Assembly (NCBI GenBank): GCA_030068075.1
Contig: CM057830.1
Coordinates: forward strand, 20,740,247-20,804,246
Direction of reading: 5' to 3'
Source of the DNA: Paguma larvata
Lineage: Eukaryota; Chordata; Mammalia; Carnivora; Viverridae
Length of the DNA stretch: 64,000 nt
The position numbers and the translations under genes were made by a program. Below are positions 1 through 10,216 of this stretch, one piece after another. Position 1 is the stretch's first letter; the number at the start of each line of letters is the position of its first letter. The notes below the pieces were generated by a model that worked only from the letters and a program-made list of their open reading frames with translations, was not told the DNA's origin and did not search any database.

Positions 1-430
1 TTTACCTATGACAAAGCCAGACACAGACCCACCAAACTCTCATTTTTTGGTCTCATAATTAGCTGAATTGCTACCTCACTGATCAAGTGGAACACAGTTT
101 TTTCTCTTTTGAAGCCCCTGAATTTTGGCACACCCTCAGCCTGAGTCAGCATACAGCCCCACTGTCATGGCCCCTTGAGGAAAAGAGGCTGACCTCGGAG
201 TAAAACAGTGCATGATACATTATCTGATCAAGCTAGGGTTTCACTTCACATTCCAAACACAGTTCTTTCTAGCCTTGTTTACTCTGCTCTATAAAAAACA
301 TCAACTCTATTCATCTAACTCTTGACATCATTGCAGATCTTATGGGCACAGCATTCTCTCCCTTTTGCTGTAGTCCCTCCCTCCCCTTGCAATAATGCTT
401 TTGAATGAAGTCTCTCCTTACTAAGAAAAA
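1..430 (+). mobile_element. LTR-like sequence (tentative)
   Basis: The block has LTR-like order: a TATA-like TATAAAAAA at about 290-298, a pyrimidine-rich stretch at 355-385, then GCAATAATGC and a short tail ending in TCTCCTTACTA. No terminal TG...CA pair or target duplication can be fixed because the window begins inside it. It could equally be unique sequence. Confidence 0.3.
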
Positions 431-437
431 AAATCAA

Positions 438-782
438 TTGACCATATACGTGTAGGTCTATTTCTGTACTCTATTCTGTACCCTTACACTACGTGTCTAT
501 TCTTTCACCAATAAAACATAGTCTTGGTTACTATGACTTTATATTAATTCTTGAAATCAGGTTTTGAGTATCTCCCAATTTTGTTCTTCTTTCTAAACAT
601 TTTTTTTTGGCACATCTAGGTTTTTTGCTTTTTCACATAAATTTTAGAATCACCTTGTCAAATTCTACAAAAACATCTGTTGGGATTAAGAAGACGAATG
701 CACCAACTCTCTAGATCAATTTGGGGGGAACTGACATCTTGACATATTGAGAATTCCAATATATGAACGTGACCAGAGCTCT
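438..782 (-). mobile_element. LINE-1 ORF2 fragment, antisense
   Basis: Landmarks such as GTCTATTTCTGTACTC, AAATTTTAGAATCACCTTGTC and TAGATCAATTTGGGG match the complement of the later half of mammalian LINE-1 ORF2. The copy is heavily mutated and has no open frame. It directly abuts a sense-oriented LINE-1 3' end, which fits one inverted insertion. Confidence 0.75.
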
Positions 783-1371
783 CATACATTTGTGGTGAAA
801 ATACTCTGGCAGTTTATGTATTTTTTAACATATACTTGCTCTATTTTCCACCCATTTCACACATAGGTACATACCCAAGAGAAATGAACACATACTTATA
901 CACGAAGACTGTAAGTAAATGTTCATATCTGCTTTATACATAATGAGAAAAAGCTGGAAACAACCCAAATGTTCATCAGCAGGTGAACGCTTAAACTGGG
1001 ATACACGCATACCATGACTACTCAGTAACAGAAAGGAACAATCCTCTGATAACATATAAACACAAGTACAAAAGTCAAAAAGCATTATGCTAAGTATAAG
1101 TAGCCACGCCCCACATTCTACAAACTGCAATTCAATTTATATGACATTCTGGAAAAGTTAAAAATTCAGATATGGAAACGGAGAGGAGGGAGGAATTGAC
1201 TAAAAACTGGCATAAAGGTACTTTTCCAGGTTACAGGCATATGTTCATATCTTGATTTCGCCGATAGTTACCTGACTTTGTAAGACTGTCAAATTTCATG
1301 GAACAGTGCACATCAAAAAAGGGTAAATTTTATTATATGTAAATTATACCACAATAAATGAAAAAAATTAA
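783..1371 (+). mobile_element. Old LINE-1 3' end (L1M type), sense
   Basis: The order of blocks is that of an old mammalian LINE-1 3' end: GGAAACAACCCAAATGTTCATC at 957-978, CATTATGCTAAGTATAAG at 1083, ATGTAAATTATACC at 1337, an AATAAA near 1353 and an A-rich tail. It contains only the end of ORF2 and the 3' untranslated region. A 101-codon open frame on the other strand is accidental. Confidence 0.8.
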
Positions 1372-1384
1372 TTCAGAAAAGACC

Positions 1385-1510
1385 ACAAAATTCAGTAGAG
1401 ATTGTTTTTCATATTCTTTTGTTGTGTGATATTTGTTTGACTTTGTTGTCAATTTTGTGCTGGCTTCCTAAAATGTATTCGTTGCATCTTATTCATGCCT
1501 TTTTGTATTT
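1385..1510 (-). mobile_element. LINE-1 ORF2 fragment, antisense
   Basis: TGTGATATTTGTTTGACTTTG and TGCTGGCTTCCTAAAATG correspond to a known antisense stretch of LINE-1 ORF2 further upstream than the piece at 438-782. It is short, diverged and without ends. Confidence 0.5.
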
Positions 1511-1554
1511 TCAGTATTCTAGGTAATTAGTTTTTGGTTTTTGTTTGTTTTGTT

Positions 1555-1780
1555 TTGCTAAATTCATAGAAACAGAGAGTAAAATGGTAATTCCAGGGGC
1601 TGGGAGGTGGAAGCACTGCTGAGATGTTAGTCAAAGGGGACAAACTTGGAACTAGAATATGAGTAAGTTCTAGAGGGTGAAGGCACAGCACAGTGATTAT
1701 AATCAGTAATAGCATATTATCGACCTCAGAGTTGCTAAAAGACTAGACCTTACATGTTCTGCATTTTCAATTTGATGATT
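1555..1780 (+). mobile_element. LINE-1 3' UTR fragment (L1MA/MB-like)
   Basis: TTCATAGAAACAGAGAGTA, CCAGGGGCTGGGAGG and GAGTAAGTTCTAGAG follow the order of a common L1M 3' untranslated region. The T-rich run of GTTT units at 1533-1555 precedes it. Confidence 0.65.
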
Positions 1781-1790
1781 CCCTTCTCTC

Positions 1791-2350
1791 TTCAGGTCAC
1801 AGGAACTTTCTTATATAATTTTTCATAGTTATTACCTATTTTCACATTTAATCTTACTGTAGTTGCTACAAATTTGATGTTTGACCCACTGGATTGATGT
1901 TCTCTGTGTCTTTTCCCTGCTCCACTGCTCCCCCCTCCCTTTTTTCTTTATTTTTTTTTCCTTTCTCTTTATTTACTTTTCATTTTATTATATTTTCTTG
2001 ATTTTTATCATCTATTACTGATTTTTACTTTTTGAGCCATTTTGCTTTTAAATTCAGTCTTTATTTTTGATGTCCTGTTACTTTTTAATCACTTAAGATT
2101 TTTGTATTAGTGATTTTTAAAATATTTCAGAAAATACAATTGAATCCCCTTTTTGTTATTGTTTTAAATTATCTTCTGTTCTTTTAATCTTCATCCCCAC
2201 TTTTCCAATTTTCTGTTAGTTTCTATTCCTTACTCTCTCGTTTATGGCCATCTTCCCTCAATTTCTGAGTCTTAGGGGTCTATTTACGGTTGAAAATGAG
2301 ATTGTCATTGAGCTTTGTATGGGTCTAAAGGATCAGAATGCTTTGCTTTA
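1791..2350. other. T-rich unique stretch
   Basis: Strongly T-rich on the plus strand, with long TTT/CTT runs around 1920-2000. No family, open frame or RNA gene is recognised. It may be the decayed antisense body of an old LINE. Confidence 0.5.
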
Positions 2351-2364
2351 GATTGAGCAATTTG

Positions 2365-2570
2365 GAGGCACCTGGGTGGCTCAGTTGGTTAAACCTCTGG
2401 CTCTGGTCTGCTCAGGTCATAATCTTGTGATTCATGAGTTCAAGCCCCACAACGGGCTCTGTGCTCACAGTGTCATGCCTGCTTGGGATTCTCTCCCTCT
2501 CTCTCCACCCCTCCTCTGCTCACCTTTTAAAGTTTTTTAAATAAACTTTAAAAATTAAAAACAAAAAATA
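2365..2570 (+). mobile_element. CanSINE (feline tRNA-Lys SINE)
   Basis: Head GGCACCTGGGTGGCTCAG, internal B-box-like GTTCAAGCCCC region, CT-rich segment and A-rich tail. It is bounded by an imperfect 14-bp target duplication, GATTGAGCAATTTG at 2351 and GAATGAGTAATTTG at 2571. Divergence in head and duplication suggests an older copy. Confidence 0.93.
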
Positions 2571-2584
2571 GAATGAGTAATTTG

Positions 2585-3020
2585 ATCCCCGTCTTTATAA
2601 CTGAGGATTCCTAAACATCAGACTGAGAAAGGGTATTACTTTGGGCTTTGACCTTGGTTGTCTCAGGCCCTATGTTTCAATCTCAAAGTTTCCTGTAAGG
2701 TTTTTAGAGTAGCTGCATGGATTCAGACGACTCTGTATTAAAACCAGGTGAGGCAGTATTTAGGGATAAATTAAACACTTCCATAGTGAAGAATGACTTT
2801 TGTCCCCATTAAAATTCCCATTCTTACTATGATCTTCCACCATATGTGCAATCTCCAAGACCAAATGATATCTAGGATTTTGCTAGGTGGGTCATCTTCC
2901 TTCTCAACAGCAAATCCCTCTTTACCGGTTGGCCTTTCTGCACATGTTCTAAGCTGCTGCTTCTTTGGCGTTCCATATTTCAGTTTTTTTTTTTTTTTTT
3001 TAGTTCTTTCATCCTCTATA
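2585..3020. other. Unique sequence with a T run
   Basis: No repeat or gene recognised. A pure T run at about 2984-3001 and a chance 81-codon frame at 2793-3038 are the only visible features. Confidence 0.5.
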
Positions 3021-3040
3021 GAAATTTCTCATTTTTAAAA

Positions 3041-3227
3041 AATTTATTTTGAGAGAAAGCGTGCATATGCATGCACGTTGGGAAGAAGGGGTGGAGAGAG
3101 AGGGAGAGAGAGAATCCCAAGCAAGCTCCACACTGTCAGGGGCTTCAGCTCCTGAACAGTGAGATCATGACCAAAGCCGAAATAAAGAGTCAGGCACTTA
3201 AAGTAACTGAGTCACCCAAGAGACCCT
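3041..3227 (-). mobile_element. CanSINE, reverse
   Basis: Reads as the complement of the SINE: A/T tail first, then GA-rich stretch, then CTGAGTCACCCAAG. Flanking repeats GAAATTTCTCATTTTTAAAA at 3021 and GGAATCTCTCATTTTTAAAA near 3228 are a 20-bp imperfect target duplication. The head is diverged. Confidence 0.92.
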
Positions 3228-3254
3228 GGAATCTCTCATTTTTAAAACATTATT

Positions 3255-3465
3255 GGGGCGCCTGGGTGGCTCAGTTGGTTAAGCATCCAACTTCAGCTCA
3301 GGTCATGATCTCGCAGTTCGTGAGTTCGAGCCCCGCGTCGGGCTCTGTGCTGACAGCTCAGAGCCTAGAGCCTGCTTCATATTCTGTGTCTCCCTCTCTC
3401 TACGCTCCTCCTCCACCCATACTCACTCTCTCTCTTTAAAACAAACAAACAAATAAAAAAAAATT
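3255..3465 (+). mobile_element. CanSINE, near-consensus head
   Basis: Starts GGGGCGCCTGGGTGGCTCAG, with clear ATGATCTCGCAGTTC and GAGTTCGAGCCCCGCG blocks, then a CT-rich region and a CAAA/AATAAA tail. It sits 27 bases after the preceding reverse SINE and 6 bases before the next one. Any open frame through it is a property of the SINE, not a gene. Confidence 0.95.
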
Positions 3466-3471
3466 ATCGTA

Positions 3472-3703
3472 GGGGCGCCTGGATAGCTCAGTTGGTTAAA
3501 CGCCTGACTTCGACTCAGGTCATGATCTCACAGTTTGGGAGTTTGAGCCCTGCATCGGGCTCTGTGCTAACAGCTCAGAGCCTGAAGACTGCTTTGGATT
3601 CTGTGTTTCCCTCTCTCTCTTCCCCTCCTCTGCTCACACACTCTCTCTCCCTCTCTCTCAAAAATAAATAAATGTTAAAAAATTAAAATAAATAAAATAA
3701 AAC
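3472..3703 (+). mobile_element. CanSINE inserted at the tail of the previous SINE
   Basis: Starts GGGGCGCCTGGATAGCTCAG and ends in several AAATAAAATA units. The flanks AAATTATCGTAG at 3461 and ACACTATTGTAG at 3701 are related to each other and to the sequence before the previous SINE. This suggests two successive insertions at one short target. Confidence 0.93.
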
Positions 3704-5929
3704 ACTATTGTAGATTGTAGCTTTCTTCTGATTCCTTTAATATAATTTTATATGGTCTTTTAAAAAGGAGAATTTAAGTAAATGAGCCAAATTTGACATC
3801 TTACATCCAAATTTGCTTAATAATTTTTAAAACTGATTTAATTTCAAATATACCAGTATCTATTATTCTTGGGTATAAAAATGAGTCTATCGTTTGCCAC
3901 AATAAAGAGCACAGAAAAGTGTAAATTAGAAAAAAATAGGAAATTTCAACAGACATCTGCTACTAGTATTTCAGTGAATATTTTTGTAAAATTTTCTCTC
4001 TTTTCTGCTTTTCTTTGCCTCAGTTTCGTATTTCCTCTACCACAATGGATATTTACATATATGTCTATATATACACATTTGTTTCTTTAGTGTTTACATA
4101 TCGTACATTTAAAAAAATAGAATGTCATGCAAATATTTCATATATCTTAAATTATAAAAGAAAAAAGAACAAAAATAATTTAATAAATTACCTCAAGATG
4201 AAAATCAAAAGCAGAGTAGTTACCCAAAGGAAAAGAAAGTGAAATAAAAAGGTATGAATATCAATGGTAGACAAAATAAAGAATCGCTTGTGTGACTTGG
4301 TAAAGAAAAAAATAATCTTTGAGAGGAATAATAATATATACACTCTTCTGGAAAGATTATGTCAAAAAAAGAGAAAAAGAGTAAAAATATAAGAGAGAAA
4401 AAAACAAATAAAAAATAAATAACATAAAAGAAAAAAGAAAACATAAAAAGAAAAGTAACCTTATATATAGTAAATGTCTTTAAATACATAGGGGAATATA
4501 CCTATGAGGGATATATACATATCCCTTATAAGGGATAATATGCCAGTAGACAGGTGACCTTAGAAAACATGGCAAATATTTTAGAAAATAAACATTTATT
4601 GAATTCAATTGTGATTCAAGAGAAAAAGTAGAAAACTTGACCAATTACAAAAACCGAATACATTTTGCCATCAACTCAAAATATACTTCCTAGCTTCAGA
4701 ACACCTCCAAGTCTTCCTATCCCAGAGAATTATACAGGATTGTTTTAAGAGTAAAAATAAATGAGTTAGTGTGCAATTTCAATACGTTAAACATTTTGCT
4801 ATATATAAGCATGCCTGTATATATATTCATGCCTGTATGTCCAGATTCAGTGCTTCTATACACACACACCATTTCATGGATTGCACACAAACAAGTTAAT
4901 TCTTCATCAAATGCAAAAAAAAAAAATCCTTCATGTTTTACTCTCTTTGGCACAATGGGTTTGTGATATTACATATATCTTTTTATATGCTATATTTGGG
5001 ATTTCTCCTCTTGCAGTGTTTTTATGCTTCCTTGCTATGCATTTGTGGTATGAGATTTAGACAATACACAATAAAATTTGCAACCTAGCACATTTCATTT
5101 TTTGTTTTAATCTAGAGGAATATTAGAACCAAATGTACAATCCAACTTAAATATTAAAAGGACATTATAATGTGCATTTTTCTAGAGTAAGTTTACATCT
5201 GTTCTTTTCATAGTATTTCCCTATGTATATAATTCCTTCCCTTGTTTCATTAATATGTATATATTTAAAAAAAATTTTATGTGTCATCTTTCTTATTGCA
5301 AGTTACCACACAGAGTGTTTGAAATAAAAGGACAGGTAAGTGTAAAATGAAGCCCTAAACTCAGAAAGCAAGACTCAGTAGAAACTTACAAAGAAATTTA
5401 AAAATAAGCCCTTATATATATAAAAAAAATTTTGACTAAATTTTAACATATTAAGCCTGTAACCTTAGTAGATCACCTGATTTTTAATTAACAAACTTTC
5501 TCAAAGTTATTTTAGTTTCTTTACTTTTACTAAAAAAACTTTATAATCCATTGCTCAATTAGTATGAACTTGCTTAGACATTCTGCTTAGACATTACATA
5601 TGTGCGTATATTTCTGCACATATGCAATTTGATATGAGCTATTTCTACTTAGGTAGAGCTAGTGTTTTTATAGTCTTAGGACATGATGGCTTAGGCTTTG
5701 GCTCTAAATTTCCCTGTTTTTACACTATTAAATTTGAGTGTAAGCAATTCAATGAAATCATCTCAATTACTTGATACTTCTTTATTTTTAAAGTGCTCAA
5801 ATTACTACATACAGTAGGCTGCTAGGAAAAAATCTTAAAGTTTTGCTGCTTCTTTCCTTGATTTATATGGCATTGTTCTTTCTACCACATCAAGTTATTT
5901 CAATGATATCTTTGGAAGAATGTTTTACT
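3704..5929. other. AT-rich unique region
   Basis: No gene or named repeat. The plus strand is purine-rich (AAAGAA runs) across about 4140-4460. An 18-bp perfect palindrome TATCCCTTATAAGGGATA lies at 4520-4537. A 13-bp direct repeat starting TGCTTAGACATT lies at 5571 and 5584, followed by a 9-bp stem CATATGTGC/GCACATATG at 5597-5624. Short open frames at 3869-4489 are by-products of low complexity. Confidence 0.6.
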
Positions 5930-6400
5930 AAATAACACGTGATTCACAGTGATGGAACGGATGCTCCAAGCATGACTATACTCTCTGATGTGTCTGCTGA
6001 TTAAGGATGTTTAACAAACTGCCTCAGCTGGGGTGCAACCCACAGGCATTTCTGTTGTGAGAAGCAAATGACAACATCTCTAGCGGTAAAAAGACGACAT
6101 GGTGCCTATGTTTCCCCGACAGTAAAGCTTTTATCGCTAACATTCAGAGGTCACAGAAAATGACATCCCAATTCAGCATGTACAAATTCTCAGCTTTCCC
6201 GGGGCAGAATCTGCAGCAAATAGGCCAATACATGAAGCACAATGGAGAAACATAAAAACTGCTATTGGGCTTTGGAAAATTATATGTTATCTCCAGCTGT
6301 TAATTGTAGGTTTAGTGCCTTTTGTTTTAATTCCAGAGATGTGCAGAAGTAGAACCCTTTATTAAACCCATCCAGTATTAGTCTATGAACATCTCAATTA
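5930..6400. promoter_or_regulatory. Candidate conserved non-coding element (tentative)
   Basis: This repeat-free stretch is less AT-rich than its flanks and keeps several CpGs (AGCGGTAAAAAGACGACATGG near 6081, CCCCGACAG, TTTCCCGGGG). It also has homeodomain-type TAATTG cores near 6300. There is no coding frame. The call rests on texture alone and needs a cross-species alignment. Confidence 0.25.
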
Positions 6401-6911
6401 CATGTTGTTTGTTGGTAGGAAGTCAGGTTGAACTAAGTAAGGAACGTTCACTAGTAACGTATTACTGGATATAAAAAGAGATTCATGCCAAGAGCATGAG
6501 CCCCCTGTGCTGCATGGATTATTTTCCTTATTTTTTTCTTCACTAAATAAGCAACTGCCTTAATTATGTTCTAAATATGAGTGAACTTTTGATACATGTT
6601 GAGAGTCTGAGCCAACCACTCTTTTGTGATTAGAAAGCTCCTTCTACCATTTAATTCCTAAGATACAAGACATAATTCTAGTTCGCTCATTTTAGTGCCT
6701 TAAAAAGAGGTTTAACTTAAAGTATTTTAATTTCTATTGGTCATTCAGAGTCGAATTCACTAAGAGGCAAAATGAGTAACTCCAATGTCTGCTTCCAAAT
6801 ATGTGAAAATATTTTTGAGAGCAAAGAAGAGTATATATTCTCCCTCCCATATGTTGTCTTTACCATCTGCTGAAACATTAGCCCTTTTAATGTGAAAACC
6901 AATTGTAGTTT
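6401..6911. other. Unique sequence
   Basis: No repeat, gene or RNA is recognised in this AT-rich stretch leading to a young SINE. Confidence 0.5.
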
Positions 6912-6928
6912 AAAATATAGACATCATT

Positions 6929-7142
6929 GGGGCGCCTGGGTGGCTCAGTCAGTTGGGCGGCTGACTTTGGCTCAGGTCATGATCTCGCGGTCTGTGAGTT
7001 CGAGCCCTGCGTCAGGCTCTGTGCTGACGGCTCAGAGCCTGAAGCCTGCTTCAGATTCTGTGTCTCCCTCTCTCTCTACCCTTCCCCTGTTCATGCTGTG
7101 CCTCTATGTCTCTCAAAAATAAATAAACATTAAAAAAATTTT
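6929..7142 (+). mobile_element. Young CanSINE with perfect target duplication
   Basis: Near-consensus head GGGGCGCCTGGGTGGCTCAG, intact ATGATCTCGCGGTC and GAGTTCGAGCCC blocks, and tail AATAAATAAACATT. The 17-bp target duplication AAAATATAGACATCATT is identical at 6912-6928 and 7143-7159. That identity marks a recent insertion. Confidence 0.97.
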
Positions 7143-7185
7143 AAAATATAGACATCATTCACGAAGGAATTGTTTTGGCCAGTAA

Positions 7186-7186
<1 letters not shown>

Positions 7187-7230
<44 letters not shown>
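7187..7230. repeat. (AC)n microsatellite, about 22 units
   Basis: An uninterrupted AC run, long enough to be length-polymorphic. It lies just downstream of the young SINE but outside its target duplication. Confidence 0.98.
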
Positions 7231-7232
<2 letters not shown>

Positions 7233-7560
7233 CCCACAACGTTAATGTTAATGTGTTTATAGATTTAACGGATCAATGAAAATACTTACCAGAGAAGTAA
7301 AATGAATACTGTCTGACTCACAGAATATATTAACTCAACAGTCTTTCTAAATCGTTTTCATGAATTTTATGCAAAGATTAAATTTGTTAAAATAAAGTTA
7401 TATAAAAAACAAAGTCAAGTTTATAAAGAGGTGATTCATCAAGTTGATATCCTGATACCACAAGCTCTATTATTGTGTTATATTGTAACTGCTTGCTCCT
7501 GTTTATTTAGTAAGTGCTATACATTTCATTTATATTTGGGGCCTATTTGTTAAGTCTTAT
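7231..7560. other. Unique AT-rich stretch
   Basis: Nothing recognised. Contains several TTTAT/ATAAA runs and no reading frame of note. Confidence 0.5.
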
Positions 7561-7569
7561 CAGTTTAAT

Positions 7570-7685
7570 ACTTTTAAGTTTTATTTATTTAAGTAATCTC
7601 TACATACCATGTGGCTGGGGCTTGAACTCTCATAACCCTGATCTCAAGAGTCACATGCTCTTCTGAATGAGCCAGCCAGGTGCCC
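7570..7685 (-). mobile_element. Short, older-type CanSINE, reverse
   Basis: The complement carries the older carnivoran form with GCATGTGACTCTTGA and a direct jump from the GAGTTCAAGCCC block to an AAATAAAA tail, so it lacks the CT-rich body. CAGTTTAAT at 7561 and 7686 is the target duplication. Confidence 0.9.
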
Positions 7686-7780
7686 CAGTTTAATTTTTTT
7701 TTCTCAGTTACTAGAGTTTTGTCCCTATGTCACTGATATTAGTAAAAATGGTAGGAATACATTTCCCTAGGATTTGGATT

Positions 7781-8003
7781 TAAAAACAGTTTTTTAAATG
7801 TTTTACTTATGAGAGAGAGAGAGAGAGAGAGAGCGAGCATGAGTGGGAAGAGGAGCAGAGAGAGGGAGGCACAGAATCCGAAGCAGGCTCTAGGCTGTAA
7901 GCTGCCAGCACCAAGCCCAATGCGGGGCTTGAACTCACTAACCACGAGATTATAACCTGAGCCGAAGTTGGACACTTAACCGACTGAGCCACCTAGGCAC
8001 CCT
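7781..8003 (-). mobile_element. CanSINE, reverse
   Basis: Tail, GA repeat at 7811-7834, GCGGGGCTTGAACTCAC block and head complement CGACTGAGCCACCTAGG are in reverse order. GGATTTGGATT at 7770-7780 and 8004-8014 is a perfect 11-bp target duplication. Confidence 0.95.
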
Positions 8004-8014
8004 GGATTTGGATT

Positions 8015-8663
8015 CTCAATATATATGAGATAATATCTCATCCAAGTGTTTCATGTATATGTACATAGTTTCAGAGTTTGATCACTAACAGGGAAGAGAG
8101 TCAAAGTGAGGAAGGGAATATAAATGGGATATAAACTTGATGTGCAATGAGACAGAATGGATTACACTAACGCAAGCTGAAGCCCAAACTTAGTTCATCA
8201 CATGCTTATTTTTCTGTTAGGAAATTGCGTGAGATGAGATCTCACAAACACTATATTATAAAAAGAATGAATCCTCCAGACAATTTATAGGCCTTACAGT
8301 AGAAAATTAGTCTTTTCTGAGACCTATAACTGCATTTCCTATGCATTATTTTTAGCCAGATTCTGATCACTGCCCTCAGTTGTCTTACCTGGTACTGTCT
8401 ATACTTGATTCACAGTTCAATAGTTCAGAATCTGGCTTTCTCCAGTGTCTGACAATAAGGGAAGTCTTCTCACTTTCATCTTCTTCATGTTTTGCCTATG
8501 AAAACAAACACAGTCCATTTGACCAGATTCTGGATGGAAGCAGATTCTTACAATTCTGAATGGAAGGCATTCACTTTCTAGGTCTTTTCTGAATAGAGGG
8601 GCTAGAGTTTGAGCCACAGGAAAAGTGACTTAGGACCTTATAACATAGCATACAAAGACTCTT
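8015..8663. other. Unique sequence
   Basis: No repeat family or gene seen. A chance 66-codon frame runs at 8417-8617 on the minus strand. Confidence 0.5.
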
Positions 8664-8679
8664 AGAATACTGAATGAGG

Positions 8680-8901
8680 GGGTCACCTGTGTGGCTCAGT
8701 TGATTAAGCGTCTGACTCTTATTTCAGCTCAGGCCATGATCCCACAGTTCATGAGATTGAGCCTGGCATCAGGCTCTGCACTGGCAATGTAGAGCCTGCT
8801 TGGGATTCTCTCTCTCCCTCTCTCCCCCTTCCCTTGTCACATTTTTTTTCTTTCTCTCTCTCAAAATACATAAATCAACTTTAAAAAAGAACAACAAAAA
8901 A
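8680..8901 (+). mobile_element. CanSINE, moderately diverged
   Basis: GGTCACCTGTGTGGCTCAG head with an extra CTCTTATTT segment in the body, typical of a subfamily carrying GACTCTTGATTTC. Imperfect target duplication AGAATACTGAATGAGG at 8664 and AGAATATTCAATGAGG at 8902. Confidence 0.94.
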
Positions 8902-8917
8902 AGAATATTCAATGAGG

Positions 8918-9254
8918 TTTAGTCAAAACCAAGAAAAAACGTCAGGAATTAATTACCCTGTGCAGATATGACAAAATGTCAAATGGATATAAAACTAGAT
9001 CTACTTTTCACTTTGACAGAAGACAGAAAAGAGGATGTTATTTTCAGATATCAATCAGTTAGATTTTGGGTTAGCATAACCAAAAAAGTTTCTTAATCAT
9101 CTGAACTTTTTAGAAATGAGATAAGCTCTATAGTAAGTCCTACATTACTAGAATTGTTCTACCGGGAATTATATATGCCACCCCCAGAGATATTACTGGG
9201 TATGTGATTTCTGTTTGGAAACGGAACATAAACCCCCTCTCACAATTAGGATTC
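8918..9254. other. Unique sequence
   Basis: No recognisable element. Contains CACCCCCAGAGATATTAC near 9180 but nothing that identifies a family. Confidence 0.45.
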
Positions 9255-9440
9255 TGGAATGACACTCATTCATACATTCATTCATGGGACAGTCATTTCT
9301 TAAGCCTTTCTGATGGGCCTTGAACAGATGGTAGTGAGTAGGACATATTTCCTGTTTTTCAAGTGGTTAGATCTGGGGAGAGAGACAGAATCCCAAAAAA
9401 GTGTGAGAACATGATGTAAGTATGTACTAAATAGTGGGAA
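9255..9440 (-). mobile_element. L2 3' end, antisense
   Basis: TCATTCATACATTCATTCAT followed by a GCCTTTCTGATGGGCCTTGAACA-like block is the complement of the L2 3' end, whose sense strand ends in TGAATGAATGA. It is strongly diverged, as expected for this ancient LINE. Confidence 0.55.
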
Positions 9441-9688
9441 AGTACATGAGGAAGTGTTCAACTCTGAGTAAAGTCTCCACAGTGTAAGAGTGTACAACCC
9501 ATTTGGGAAAATGCAAAAAATAAACAAAACTACACTGTTCATACACAGAATATGAGCTGAGCTATAAGCAAGTACAGATTAGTAGACTTGTCTTTTGGTG
9601 GAACTATTAGTAAAAGTACGTATGACTTAAAGTTTGGCCAATAAGAGAAAAATTGTTAAAATATTTCATAGCAAGTAAATCACTTTAA

Positions 9689-9704
9689 ACAGCAGGGGGC
9701 ACTA
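9689..9704 (+). promoter_or_regulatory. CTCF-like binding motif
   Basis: ACAGCAGGGGGCACTA matches the core of the vertebrate CTCF motif (CCAGCAGGGGGCGC type), including the GCAGGGGGC centre. It lies in unique sequence, not in a SINE. Match quality is judged by eye and no occupancy is implied. Confidence 0.5.
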
Positions 9705-10014
9705 AATATTAGCCATTTTGCAATATAAAGACATTTACGTGGCACTAGATGATCTAATCTTTTTATTTACATTTATATAAAATTTCAACGTGAGCAATAT
9801 TGTGTTTAGTGGTAGATCTGAATATCACATTTATTTCTGTTATTCACAGTTAGTACCTACATCATATAATTCATTTTGGTTTAAAGTGCTGTAATAAGGA
9901 GACAGAACGAAGAAACTAAATGGAAGAGAAATTTAAAATTTAAAAAGTGAATACAATCTGTGTAACATAAGACTTATTTTCTGGTTTTGAACAGAGTAAT
10001 AAAAAACAGCTAGA
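9705..10014. other. Unique AT-rich stretch
   Basis: Nothing recognised between the CTCF-like motif and the next SINE. Confidence 0.5.
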
Positions 10015-10216
10015 GGGGCAGCTGGGTGGCTCAGTTGGTTAAGCATCAGACTCTTGGTATCAGCTCAGGTTATGATCTCATGGTTGGTGAGTTTGAGCCC
10101 CGCATCATGTTCCGTGCTGGCAGTATGGAGACTGCTTGGGAGTCTCTCTCTTCCTTTCTCTCTGCCCCTCCCCTGCTCTCTCTTTCTCAAAATAAATAAA
10201 TAAACTTAAAAAAAAA
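10015..10216 (+). mobile_element. CanSINE
   Basis: Head GGGGCAGCTGGGTGGCTCAG, CGCATCATG block, CT-rich region and AATAAATAAATAAAC tail. Short flanking similarity AAACAGCTAG / AAACAGCAAG marks the target duplication. Confidence 0.94.

Noticed and set aside
3071..3439. 122-codon open frame
   Set aside because: It runs through two CanSINEs in opposite orientation. The peptide WVAQLVKHPTSAQVMIS is a translation of the SINE body and recurs in other copies.
9300..9542. 80-codon minus-strand frame
   Set aside because: Overlaps an L2 3' end remnant and shows no protein signature.
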